Positions 38,817-47,190 of a DNA stretch of 64,000 nucleotides are shown piece after piece. The notes below the pieces were generated by a model that searched no databases, had not been told where the DNA came from, and worked only from the letters and a program-made list of their open reading frames with translations. Within the stretch, counting starts at the first letter, position 1; the number at the start of each line of letters is the position of its first letter. This stretch comes from Azospira sp. I13 (lineage in GTDB: Bacteria; Pseudomonadota; Gammaproteobacteria; Burkholderiales; Rhodocyclaceae): NCBI RefSeq assembly GCF_003112695.1, contig NZ_BFBP01000003.1, forward strand, positions 440,391 to 504,390. The letters run 5' to 3'. The translations under genes and the position numbers were made by a program.

Positions 38817-40847
38817 ATGCAATGCGGTTCTCTTCTCAATGTGCCGGACGGATTCGGTGCTCTGCGTAAAGATCTGGACTACGTTTTTCTGGCAAGTCGC
38901 AAAGACAGAGTCTTACTTGCGCAACTCGGTACGCCCAACTCGAAAGGAAAAATAAAGCCCGGTGCTCATCTGATTGCTTTGGTGCGTGATGATTTTGAGG
39001 AAGCGCTCGATGCTGGCTTATTGCTCGACACCGAGGAAATAATCACCCTCCCGCCATGGCTGGATGAGGTTAGTGAGAATGACCTCGAGTTGTGTGATGC
39101 TCGCCGCCCCAGAGCAATAATCCTCCATAAGGATCGTGTCGAAGGCCGATTACTGAAAATTGCGGAAGCCGTCTCGGATCCTCGAACATGGATGTTTTCT
39201 GAAGATCCTGAGCGCGCACTTAACCACATGGCAAGAGCAGCGGGGTGCAACGAAACTCGTTATCGAATGTGGGCAGTTACCTATGTGGCGTGCGGCCGAA
39301 ATATATGGTCACTTCATTCCCCCTGGCACAACATTGGGCGATGGGCGCGCAAACTTCATCAGAAAAAATTTGGTAGGCCTTCGCTAAGGTTTGGTACTCG
39401 CTATGGCAGTGCCGAGGATCCCAAACTGACGAGGGAATACCTGGCTGGCTACGGAGAGCACGCAAGGTTGGGACGGACACTGCAAGAAGTCTATGACCTG
39501 ATAATGGTCAAAAACCTCAAATGCAAAATCGGCTCCCACGGGAAGCAAAAATTCAAGGTGTTCATTCCACCTCCGGGTCAAGGCTTTTACACCTACGACC
39601 AGTTTCGCTACAGGCTGATTCAGGAATTTGGACTTGAACAGATACAGATGGATCTCTATGGAGAGATCCGGGTGCGTACCAAAATGTCTCCCTCAAGGGG
39701 GAAGTACGCCGAGCATTTGGTCAATCTCATGGAGGAGGTCGAGGCTGATGCCTTTAGCTGCGCCGAGCTACCTCGTGGATATCTGGAAGGCAGCACACTC
39801 CCTCCATTAAAAGTTGCCGTAGGCGTCGATGTCCTCTCTTCCATGGGCCTGGGCATTGGCTTTTCGCTGGGCAGCGAGCGCCGCGAGGCATATCGCATGA
39901 TGCTCTTCTGTATGGCGGTTCCGAAGGTGTACTTCTGTAAGCTATTTGGCCTAAAAATTGGACCAGAAGACTGGCCCAGCCAAGGTCTGCCTTCATCCTA
40001 CATTACCGATCGAGGGCCTGGTGCTGCATTAAAACTGATTGAGAAGTTCGACGATGAGTTTCCAATCCGAGAGCTGACATTGGCCTATTCAGGACAGTCC
40101 AAGGCAACGGTTGAGAGTACCAATCCCAGAAAGCGAAAAATTGAGGGTAGGCCAGGCTATTACAAAAGCAAATTCACGCCGATCAAACTCGCCAGAAAGC
40201 TGATCTGGGAGTTCATCAAGCGAAATCGCACACGCTGGATCGAAAGCAAAATTGAAGCGATTCCAGAGATGGCGTTTGTCTCCCCTGACCCACTTTCTTT
40301 CTGGAATGCCTATAACGTCCGTGGGCGAAATGACGCCCAAATGATGAGTATTGACGATGCGGTGCGTACTTTCCTCACACCCAAAAAGCTCTCGCTGAAG
40401 GAGGACGCTGTTTACCTTGCAGGACAGCGGTTTAACTCCGACAAGTTCAAGGCAACAGGCATATTTCAGAGGCTCAAACGATCAACCGTGGATGTCATGG
40501 AGATCAATGGCTATGTGCTGGATTTGTGTGTGCGGCATCTGTGGGTTGAGTTGGACGGTCAGCTATACCAACTTGATGCGCAGTTAAAGGTTGGCGGAGA
40601 TGCCGATGATCTGTACGTAAGCCTCAGTGAACTTGAACAATTTGCAGAGGCTCGGGCCGAGATGAATTCGGCATTTCGCCAGCATCAACGAGCTGCTTCG
40701 GCCGAGGGAATTAGTCGTTTTGAGGAAGATACCGGGGACGACTGGGATTCAATCCAACGAAAAACGGGGCGGCCTAAAAAGACAGCGCTAGCCAAGCGCG
40801 AAGAAAAGGAAGCCAAGCAACAGGGCTCGCGAGGGCAGAAAGCATGA
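38817..40847 (+). CDS. tnsB: TnsB-like DDE transposase
   Basis: A 676-residue retroviral-type integrase/transposase. The N-terminal third is an end-binding region; the catalytic core follows. The likely DDE residues are Asp311 (VEADAFSCAEL), Asp398 (SSYITDRGPGA) and Glu433 (SKATVESTNPRKRK). After the core come a beta-barrel and a basic C-terminal tail (RPKKTALAKREEKEAKQQ) for TnsC contact. TnsB binds the end repeats at 21703 and 63155-63466 and joins the 3' ends to the target. Its stop overlaps the tnsC start by four bases. Confidence 0.93.
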   Translation: MQCGSLLNVPDGFGALRKDLDYVFLASRKDRVLLAQLGTPNSKGKIKPGAHLIALVRDDFEEALDAGLLLDTEEIITLPPWLDEVSENDLELCDARRPRAIILHKDRVEGRLLKIAEAVSDPRTWMFSEDPERALNHMARAAGCNETRYRMWAVTYVACGRNIWSLHSPWHNIGRWARKLHQKKFGRPSLRFGTRYGSAEDPKLTREYLAGYGEHARLGRTLQEVYDLIMVKNLKCKIGSHGKQKFKVFIPPPGQGFYTYDQFRYRLIQEFGLEQIQMDLYGEIRVRTKMSPSRGKYAEHLVNLMEEVEADAFSCAELPRGYLEGSTLPPLKVAVGVDVLSSMGLGIGFSLGSERREAYRMMLFCMAVPKVYFCKLFGLKIGPEDWPSQGLPSSYITDRGPGAALKLIEKFDDEFPIRELTLAYSGQSKATVESTNPRKRKIEGRPGYYKSKFTPIKLARKLIWEFIKRNRTRWIESKIEAIPEMAFVSPDPLSFWNAYNVRGRNDAQMMSIDDAVRTFLTPKKLSLKEDAVYLAGQRFNSDKFKATGIFQRLKRSTVDVMEINGYVLDLCVRHLWVELDGQLYQLDAQLKVGGDADDLYVSLSELEQFAEARAEMNSAFRQHQRAASAEGISRFEEDTGDDWDSIQRKTGRPKKTALAKREEKEAKQQGSRGQKA

Positions 40848-42181
40848 GTCCCCACCCAAATATGTGGGCCCAGCGCTTCGAAGCCTTGCTAGAACGGGAA
40901 GCCTTGAAGCGAGCAGCAGAGTATTACCCCGAACCGCTGTATGAATTGGGGCGACACCCGATCACCTTGGCGACGAAAATGCTCAAGAAGTCCCTTGCGT
41001 CGATTTTTTATCCATCAGAACAGTGCCTGGAGATACTCGAGGTCTGGGTCGGTGAGGCGTATGCACATGCCTGTTTGATCTACACAGATCCACTGGGATT
41101 TTGCGCCGCCATCCAATCAGAATTTGAGACGTTACCCCTTCCTGAGTGGCAAGCCCCCACCATATTGACGGGGCTACCAGGGCTCGGAAAAACAGCTTTA
41201 TCAGAAGCGTACCAGCGTGCTGTGGCACGTAATGTATCAATCACAACGCCTGACGGAACGGTGTGGCCACTGCGATCCAGTTGGTACGTCAAATTTCGCG
41301 ACATCAAGACAGAGAATGGCTTCTGGCAGCGTTTGGGATCAGCTTATACAGCCACTCACGATAACGTTTCTTACTGCCGGAGAATGGCCTACCGATCCGG
41401 GATTTGTTACTTAGGCTTGGATGAACTGCAGTTCTACACCTTATCAAAAGAGGCAAATACCAACATTGCCAGGTTGATGATGGTGGCCGGGAATTTGGGA
41501 TTGCCGATAACCGCCGTTGGTAACTACAGCTTGGTTCGTCGTTTGATGAAGCGCCCCTCTCCCGAGCGGCAACGCTTGCTAAGCAATGTCAAGGTGATGA
41601 TGCCCGACGATCCTGAAGGGCCTGACTGGGAAGCGTTTTTAGTGCACCAGAAAAATGCACTCCCCGAGATTTTGGCAATTGATCCGAAAACAGATGGGCC
41701 GAGAATCAATTTGCTTTCCGGAGGCCAAAAGCGCGCCGAAAGCCGACTGATTGAAATCGCTTATGAAAACAAGCGAAGTGCCAGTAGCAATTCCGACGTC
41801 AAGGTGACTCTTGCAGACCTCGAAGTCGCCTACAGATCGCGTGAATTTCAGTTTGATAGAAGGGATATTGAGGACGTCTCTCGTCGAACTCTTATGAATG
41901 AGACGAAGGAAGATGATCTGTCATGCCCCATCGAGTTGCCTGAAACACTGGTGCAGCAATTTAAGCGACGGGCGGAGCAGGAGCGAGCCAGTCGTGTGGC
42001 ACGCAGAGAGCTAGAGGATGCCTTGACTGCAGAAGACAAGCAGCATCTGAAAGAGGCATCACGTGCCGCACCAAAGCATCGGGTGACTGCAACCGTGAGA
42101 TCCATCAATGCAAAAAAATCGCCGAAACCAACCCTGGCAGATATGGCCAGGAATTCGGCCACCTTTTCTGAAAACGTTTAA
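40844..42181 (+). CDS. tnsC: TnsC-like AAA+ target-immunity ATPase
   Basis: A 445-residue AAA+ ATPase with Walker A GLPGLGKT (residues 110-117) and Walker B ICYLGLDELQF (about 187-197), where a TniB/TnsC-type helix precedes the catalytic Glu. A region with sensor residues follows (GLPITAVGNYSLVRRLMKRP). The C-terminal tail is charged and probably binds TnsA/TnsB. TnsC forms filaments on target DNA and passes target information from TniQ/TnsD to the transposase. It overlaps tnsB at its start. The last gene of this run is a small HTH protein 10 bases downstream. Confidence 0.92.
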   Translation: MSPHPNMWAQRFEALLEREALKRAAEYYPEPLYELGRHPITLATKMLKKSLASIFYPSEQCLEILEVWVGEAYAHACLIYTDPLGFCAAIQSEFETLPLPEWQAPTILTGLPGLGKTALSEAYQRAVARNVSITTPDGTVWPLRSSWYVKFRDIKTENGFWQRLGSAYTATHDNVSYCRRMAYRSGICYLGLDELQFYTLSKEANTNIARLMMVAGNLGLPITAVGNYSLVRRLMKRPSPERQRLLSNVKVMMPDDPEGPDWEAFLVHQKNALPEILAIDPKTDGPRINLLSGGQKRAESRLIEIAYENKRSASSNSDVKVTLADLEVAYRSREFQFDRRDIEDVSRRTLMNETKEDDLSCPIELPETLVQQFKRRAEQERASRVARRELEDALTAEDKQHLKEASRAAPKHRVTATVRSINAKKSPKPTLADMARNSATFSENV

Positions 42182-42190
42182 TGAAAGGAA

Positions 42191-42442
42191 GTGAAGGTGT
42201 CTTTATCTGATTCTGAATTGCTCAATGCGGTCAAAGAAAAATTGGGCAAGCGCCGTGATGTCGAGTTGGCTGAACTGTTGCGTGTTTCCAAGAGCGTGGT
42301 TTCGGAAGTGAGAGCTAATCGAAGGAAACTTCCGGACTACAGCCGCGTTGTTGCGTTCGACCTACTGGGCTACGAGTGGGCCAAGATGGTTTTGAAGTAT
42401 GCCTTCTACGACGATTTAAAAGTGAATGGCCGGGAGTCATGA
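42191..42442 (+). CDS. Small HTH protein downstream of tnsC
   Basis: An 83-residue protein starting at GTG 42191, or more likely GTG 42197, which sits at proper distance from AAGGAAG. Residues about 10-50 form an HTH: AVKEKLGKRRDVELAELLRV then SKSVVSEVRANRRKLPDYSR. It is likely a transcriptional or transposition regulator of the tns module, the third small HTH protein in this core region. No partner is known. Confidence 0.65.
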   Translation: MKVSLSDSELLNAVKEKLGKRRDVELAELLRVSKSVVSEVRANRRKLPDYSRVVAFDLLGYEWAKMVLKYAFYDDLKVNGRES

Positions 42443-42613
42443 GGCGTTGCGTTTAACGAAGTTTCCCGTCAGATCTCATGTGATTTTCAACCGAAGGAAG
42501 GCGCAGGCGTTTGGAGGTTCCAACTCTCGATCAGGACCAGGCGCCACCAATATAGAGGATGGCTGGGCGGGCTTTTTCAACCGCACGCCCTGTGGTGCGC
42601 TGCTCATTACCCT

Positions 42614-42642
42614 TTGTCAAACGAATTTTCCATTTGCATATT
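42614..42642 (+). promoter_or_regulatory. Putative sigma-70 promoter of the CARF/sigma-54 activator gene
   Basis: TTGTCA (42614-42619), 17 bases, then CATATT (42637-42642). The box pair precedes the start at 42689 by 46 bases, giving a leader that contains the palindrome at 42661. This is a moderate match only. Confidence 0.4.
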
Positions 42643-42660
42643 TTGCGCGATAGAATGGAG

Positions 42661-42676
42661 TTTATGTACGCATAAA
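42661..42676. promoter_or_regulatory. 16-bp palindrome in the activator leader
   Basis: TTTATG and CATAAA form a perfect inverted repeat around TACG. It lies between the promoter and the start codon of the CARF/sigma-54 gene, and could be an autoregulatory operator. Confidence 0.4.
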
Positions 42677-42688
42677 TTTTTTTGTCGA

Positions 42689-44209
42689 ATGTCCACTCTT
42701 TTTGCTTGGCTTGGTAATTCAGATATCCGTGCCTCAGAGGATGCAGGGGGTGCGGACTTTGGCCCCATTTTGATGGCGCTGGATACGGGGGGGTACGAGC
42801 GCCTGGTGCTCCTGTCAGACCATGGGCAGCAGAGAACGCAGAACTACGCGGCATGGCTGGGCAGGAAATTTGCCGGCGCAATAGATGTACGATACGCAAC
42901 ACTGCGGGGCCCCACCGATTTCGAAGACATTTACAAAGCAGCGAGCGGGGTGGTATCCGCAGCGCTAGCTTCTTCGCCGGGTCTGAAAGTTACCTTTCAT
43001 GTGAGCCCGGGAACCCCTGCCATGGCTGCTGTGTGGGTCCTGCTGGCCAAAGCAAAGTACGGCGCCGATCTTATAGAGTCATCTCGTGAGCACGGCGTGC
43101 GTCCTGTTGTCGTTCCATTTGATCTGGCTGCTGAGTTCGTTCCGGTTGGAACCAAAGAAGCCGATGAGGCGCTTGCACGTCTCGCACAAGGATTGCCCCC
43201 TGCTGCGCCAGAGTTTGCCAACATCATCTATCGCTGCGGAGCAATGAAGCGTGTAGTCGCGATGGCGCAGAGATTGGCTCAACGAGATTTGCCGGTGTTG
43301 ATCCAAGGGGAGTCTGGGACCGGCAAGGAACTCTTCGCGCGCGCCATCCATGCCTCCAGCAAACGAAAAGACGCGCCCTTCATCGCGGTCAACTGCGGAG
43401 CAATACCTCTCGAACTGATCGACTCTGAACTGTTTGGTCATGAAAAGGGTGCGTTCACCGGTGCCCATACAACCCGTGTCGGCCACTTTGAGGCGGCTGA
43501 CCGCGGGACGCTTTTTTTGGACGAAATCGGTGAGCTGCCGCTGTCATCGCAAGTTCGACTGTTGCGCGCACTTCAAGAGCACGAAGTGACACGTCTAGGG
43601 GCTAGTAAATCTCGAAAAATCGATGTGCGCATCGTCGCAGCTACTAATCGAGTTTTGCCGGAAGAAGTTCGGGTAGGGCGATTCAGAGAGGATGTGTTTC
43701 ATCGAATAGCGGTTGGCATCTTGGTGCTGCCACCCCTGCGGGCTCGAGAAGGAGATCTCAATTTACTGATCGACACTTTGCTTGAGCAGATCAATCGCGA
43801 AGCAACTTCGCAGCCAGGCTTTATGCATAAGAATCTATCTGTTGGCGCAAGAAATCTTCTTCTTCGTCATGCCTGGCCGGGCAATGTGAGGGAGTTGCAC
43901 AACGCTCTTTTGAGGGCATCGATCTGGGCGCCAGGAGAGGAAATAGGAACCGAGGATGTCGCTGAGGTGCTCTCGCTTACATCCTCTAGCACGGACGATA
44001 CGATTCTCGGAGCCGCACTTGGCGATGGCTTCTCCCTGCCGGATTTGATGGCAGAAGTGGCTCGCCACTACCTTGATAGAGCCATGGATCAGAGTCATGG
44101 CAATAAGACTGAGGCGGCGAAGCTGTTGGGTCTCGGTAGCTATCAAACGTTGACGAATTGGCTGCTCAAGTACCAGCCAAAGAAGCCTGGCACGGATGGT
44201 GCTAAGTAA
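42689..44209 (+). CDS. Sigma-54 transcriptional activator with N-terminal CARF-like domain (RtcR-type)
   Basis: A protein of about 506 residues. ATG 42689 ([20 protein letters not shown]) is chosen because it begins the CARF-like domain; a longer frame adds cysteine-rich residues with no family match. The N-terminal domain (about 1-170) has the CARF-type motif [20 protein letters not shown]. The AAA+ domain carries Walker A GESGTGKE (207-214), GAFTGA (254-259), which contacts sigma-54, and [15 protein letters not shown]-type C-terminus includes [24 protein letters not shown] domains bind cyclic oligonucleotides or, in RtcR, RNA fragments. It likely activates the next operon, whose near-consensus sigma-54 promoter lies at its own 3' end. 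Confidence 0.85.
   Translation: MSTLFAWLGNSDIRASEDAGGADFGPILMALDTGGYERLVLLSDHGQQRTQNYAAWLGRKFAGAIDVRYATLRGPTDFEDIYKAASGVVSAALASSPGLKVTFHVSPGTPAMAAVWVLLAKAKYGADLIESSREHGVRPVVVPFDLAAEFVPVGTKEADEALARLAQGLPPAAPEFANIIYRCGAMKRVVAMAQRLAQRDLPVLIQGESGTGKELFARAIHASSKRKDAPFIAVNCGAIPLELIDSELFGHEKGAFTGAHTTRVGHFEAADRGTLFLDEIGELPLSSQVRLLRALQEHEVTRLGASKSRKIDVRIVAATNRVLPEEVRVGRFREDVFHRIAVGILVLPPLRAREGDLNLLIDTLLEQINREATSQPGFMHKNLSVGARNLLLRHAWPGNVRELHNALLRASIWAPGEEIGTEDVAEVLSLTSSSTDDTILGAALGDGFSLPDLMAEVARHYLDRAMDQSHGNKTEAAKLLGLGSYQTLTNWLLKYQPKKPGTDGAK
44188..44203 (+). promoter_or_regulatory. Near-consensus sigma-54 promoter of the vWA operon
   Basis: TGGCACG-GATG-GTGCT matches the sigma-54 consensus (GG at -24, GC at -12, exact spacing) with one deviation in the -12 element. 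It lies at the very end of the sigma-54 activator gene, 36 bases before the vWA start. This is strong circumstantial evidence that the seven-gene operon is induced by the adjacent activator. Confidence 0.75.
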
Positions 44210-44239
44210 TAAGAAATTTTATGAATTGGAGGCTGGGTC

Positions 44240-45058
44240 ATGGGGTTTGCCAAATACCACGAAGACATCGTGAGCCGGTACGTCGGCGATTTCGCGCTGC
44301 GTTCCACTAAGTCGCCAGTTTCGCCACCCAAAGTCCCAACCCCGAATACTAAAAAGCAATCTGATCAAAGGACAAAGAAAATGAGTAGTCTCAAGAAATT
44401 TGCTGTTGCCACCCCTCGGCCCCTACCCGTAATCGTTTTGGCTGATACGAGCGGCAGCATGGGGGAAAACGGCAAGATCGAAGCGCTAAATGCTGCGATG
44501 AAGGACATGGTCTCGACTTTCGCCAAGGAAAGTCGTTTGCGCGCCGAGATCCAGGTGGGCCTGATCACCTTTGGTGGCAAGGCGCAGATGCACTTGCCAT
44601 TGGTTGCGGCGCATGGCGTCGCAGGGTTCTCGGAGTTTCAGGCTGGTGGTGTTACTCCGATGGGTGCCGCATTTGACCTCGCTCGTCTGTTGCTGGAAGA
44701 CAAGGATCGCATCCCCTCCCGAGCCTATCGCCCCGTTCTGATTCTTTTGTCTGATGGGCAACCAACCGACGACTGGGAGGCTCCTTTCAAGGCTCTTTGC
44801 GACTCCGAGCGGGCACAGAAGGCGACCCGGCTAGCAATGGCGATTGGGCCGGATGCCGATGAAGCAATGCTGAAGGATTTTGCAAACGACGCAGAGGCTC
44901 CCATTTTTAAGGCCCACAACGCCCGGGACATCCACCGCTTCTTCCGCGCAGTGACCATGAGTGTGACCACTCGCACTGCAAGCCAAAATCCAGACATTTC
45001 AACCGCATTCGTTGTTCCGCCCCCGGATGACGATGCACTGGATCTCGACTTCCAATGA
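44240..45058 (+). CDS. TerY-like von Willebrand A domain protein
   Basis: A 272-residue protein preceded by GGAGG. After a charged N-terminal stretch the vWA domain starts near residue 62 with the MIDAS motif DTSGSM (69-74), then GGVTPMGAAFDLA with the second metal-binding threonine, and LSDGQPTDDW. It resembles TerY of tellurite/stress clusters. vWA proteins act as metal-dependent adhesion or assembly factors. It is the first gene of a coupled operon: PP2C and kinase genes follow with four-base overlaps, forming a TerY-P-type triad. Confidence 0.88.
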   Translation: MGFAKYHEDIVSRYVGDFALRSTKSPVSPPKVPTPNTKKQSDQRTKKMSSLKKFAVATPRPLPVIVLADTSGSMGENGKIEALNAAMKDMVSTFAKESRLRAEIQVGLITFGGKAQMHLPLVAAHGVAGFSEFQAGGVTPMGAAFDLARLLLEDKDRIPSRAYRPVLILLSDGQPTDDWEAPFKALCDSERAQKATRLAMAIGPDADEAMLKDFANDAEAPIFKAHNARDIHRFFRAVTMSVTTRTASQNPDISTAFVVPPPDDDALDLDFQ

Positions 45059-45759
45059 GGTTTATTGCCTGCGGCGCGAGCGTCATTGGCCCCCGACACC
45101 GGGATCTGGGCGAGCCTAATCAGGACGCGATGGTTCTGGCGGGTTGCCGAGGTGGCTGGATTGCGGCTGTGGCAGACGGATTGGGATCGAGAGCACGTAG
45201 TGATCTGGGGGCACGTAGTGCCTGCCAAGTTACCCGGCGGATCTTGCGCGCTACATCGAGCAGCTTAGATCTACCCGCAACCCTGCCCTTGATTCATCAG
45301 CAATGGCTTGAAGCGATCGTTCCGACAACTCCCCGAGACGCCGCGACCACGCTGCTGTTCGGCCGCGTGACAGATCAAGGCGAGGTCCATGCAGCCCAAT
45401 TGGGTGATGGTCTTCTGCTGGTGAAATGCGCTGGCGAGTTCCGTCGCATCACGCCAGAGCGCACAGCCTATGGCAATCAGACTTGGGCACTTGAGTCCAC
45501 GCACCTGCAGGACAAATGGAGCTGTACGAAAGGCCGATTCACCGAGCCGGGTGATGGTGTTGTCTTGATGACAGATGGCGTGGCCGATGACCTCGAACCT
45601 GCACATCTTGCCGGCTTCTTTGATGCGCTTTACCAAGACTTAAGCGCTAGAAATCGGCGCAGAGGCAGACGCTGGTTGCAGTCTGAACTGAATGACTGGG
45701 CGACACCCTTACACAGCGACGACAAAACACTCGTGGCAATTTTTAGGACGTCTGAATGA
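45055..45759 (+). CDS. PP2C-family protein phosphatase
   Basis: A 234-residue PPM/PP2C phosphatase. The metal-binding aspartates are in NQDA (residues 22-25), VADGLG (39-44), LMTDGVADDL and DDKTLVA, so it should be active. Another family motif is AAQLGDGLL. It would reverse phosphorylation by the kinase encoded next. Four-base overlaps with both neighbours show coupled translation. Confidence 0.88.
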   Translation: MRFIACGASVIGPRHRDLGEPNQDAMVLAGCRGGWIAAVADGLGSRARSDLGARSACQVTRRILRATSSSLDLPATLPLIHQQWLEAIVPTTPRDAATTLLFGRVTDQGEVHAAQLGDGLLLVKCAGEFRRITPERTAYGNQTWALESTHLQDKWSCTKGRFTEPGDGVVLMTDGVADDLEPAHLAGFFDALYQDLSARNRRRGRRWLQSELNDWATPLHSDDKTLVAIFRTSE

Positions 45760-47183
45760 GCACTGCAACACCAGAGGCACCAAAGAAAAACAGGACGGTG
45801 CTAGACCAACACGGTCAGTCCTATGAACTGACAGGGCGTATCGGCGAAGGCGGTCAGGGGATCGTTTGCACGACCAACTACCCCAATGTACTCGTCAAAG
45901 TCTCTCGCGCAACCACAGAAGAAAAGCGAAACAGTTGGACGAGCAAGATTCGCGCACTTATGCGTCAGCCACTTGAGGGCCTTCCCATCGCACATCCGCA
46001 AGCCCTCATCACGCAGCCGCAGCCCGGTTACGTCATGGAACTGATGGATGGACTGGTCCCAATGACTGAACTGATGCAGGTCGCGACGGACGCCTTGATG
46101 TCAGATGAAGGCCTCTCGGGCTATGTGAAGACAGGCGGTCTGTTGCGCCGGTTGAAGTTGCTCGCGCGACTGGCTCGGGTCCTGGCTGAGTTGCATGGCC
46201 GAGGACTCGCTTATGGCGATCTTTCTCCTGCAAATGTCTTCGTATCGCAGTCACTAGAGTACGCCGAAGTCTGGTTGATCGACGCCGACAACGTTGCGAG
46301 TCAGTCGCGTGACGGTCAGCAAGGTGTATTCACCCCCGATTACGGGGCTCCAGAGATTCTGAGGGGAGAGTCCGGCATCAATACACTGACCGACAGCTGG
46401 AGTTTTGCGGTCATGGCGTATCGCATCCTCACGCTGGTTCACCCCCTCAAGGGGAACGTTGTGCTTGAAGGTGAACCCGAGCGTGAAGAGGCGGCCCTCC
46501 GAGGCGAACTCCCTTGGGTAGATCACCCAGTTGATCGCAGCAACGCCTTGTCGATAGGACTTCCCCGCGAAATCACGCTCAATGCGCCACTGCGTGCGCT
46601 GTTTGAACGATGCTTCAATGCTGGGCTGAACAATCCGGGTGAGCGGCCAAGTCTGAATGAGTGGGCAGATGCATTCGAGGCTGCCACAGGCCATTGCGAT
46701 CAATGCGAGTCTTGCGGCAGCACGTTTTTCTACACCTCGAAGCACATCTGTCCATTTTGCGATCACGCCCAGGACACGAATCGCACGATCCTCTTGCAGG
46801 AATATCGCTATATGCCTCCGGATCTGCTCCGGGAGGGCTTGCCGGAAGATGTTCCAGAGTCGTTGATTCGAAAAGAGTGCTGGACTCGCACAGGCAAAGC
46901 GATGGTTTTGAGTATGAGCCCTACCGAGTTAAAGACTTTGCCTTTGGGGACGTCCCTGTACGCGGATGCCCGTCCGCTATGCACTGTCGAACTTGCTAAG
47001 GATGGGTTGTGGATAGAGCCATCAGTCGGTACGCAAGTTTCCTTGCAGAGAGCATCTGATGACAAAGTCGTCGCTGTTGTGCGTCGTCAGCGGCTCAAGT
47101 CAGACAGTCGTTCAGGAGTGTCTTTTTGGCTCCACCTAGGCGCAGTAGAAGAAGAGCACGTCGTTTGGCGTTTCAACTGGTGA
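45756..47183 (+). CDS. Ser/Thr protein kinase with zinc ribbon (TerY-P triad)
   Basis: A 475-residue kinase. The glycine loop GRIGEGGQG (about 27-35), lysine in VLVKVSR, catalytic loop YGDLSPANVF (Asp and Asn retained, His-Arg of HRD replaced by Tyr-Gly) and LIDADN in place of DFG are present, so activity is plausible. An APE-like GAPEIL follows. From about residue 310 there is a zinc ribbon with CDQCESCGSTFF and HICPFCDHA, and then an unrecognised C-terminal domain. It forms a triad with the vWA and PP2C proteins. Substrates may be the downstream helicase and ATPases; this is inference. Confidence 0.85.
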   Translation: MSTATPEAPKKNRTVLDQHGQSYELTGRIGEGGQGIVCTTNYPNVLVKVSRATTEEKRNSWTSKIRALMRQPLEGLPIAHPQALITQPQPGYVMELMDGLVPMTELMQVATDALMSDEGLSGYVKTGGLLRRLKLLARLARVLAELHGRGLAYGDLSPANVFVSQSLEYAEVWLIDADNVASQSRDGQQGVFTPDYGAPEILRGESGINTLTDSWSFAVMAYRILTLVHPLKGNVVLEGEPEREEAALRGELPWVDHPVDRSNALSIGLPREITLNAPLRALFERCFNAGLNNPGERPSLNEWADAFEAATGHCDQCESCGSTFFYTSKHICPFCDHAQDTNRTILLQEYRYMPPDLLREGLPEDVPESLIRKECWTRTGKAMVLSMSPTELKTLPLGTSLYADARPLCTVELAKDGLWIEPSVGTQVSLQRASDDKVVAVVRRQRLKSDSRSGVSFWLHLGAVEEEHVVWRFNW

Positions 47184-47190
47184 GGCAACG

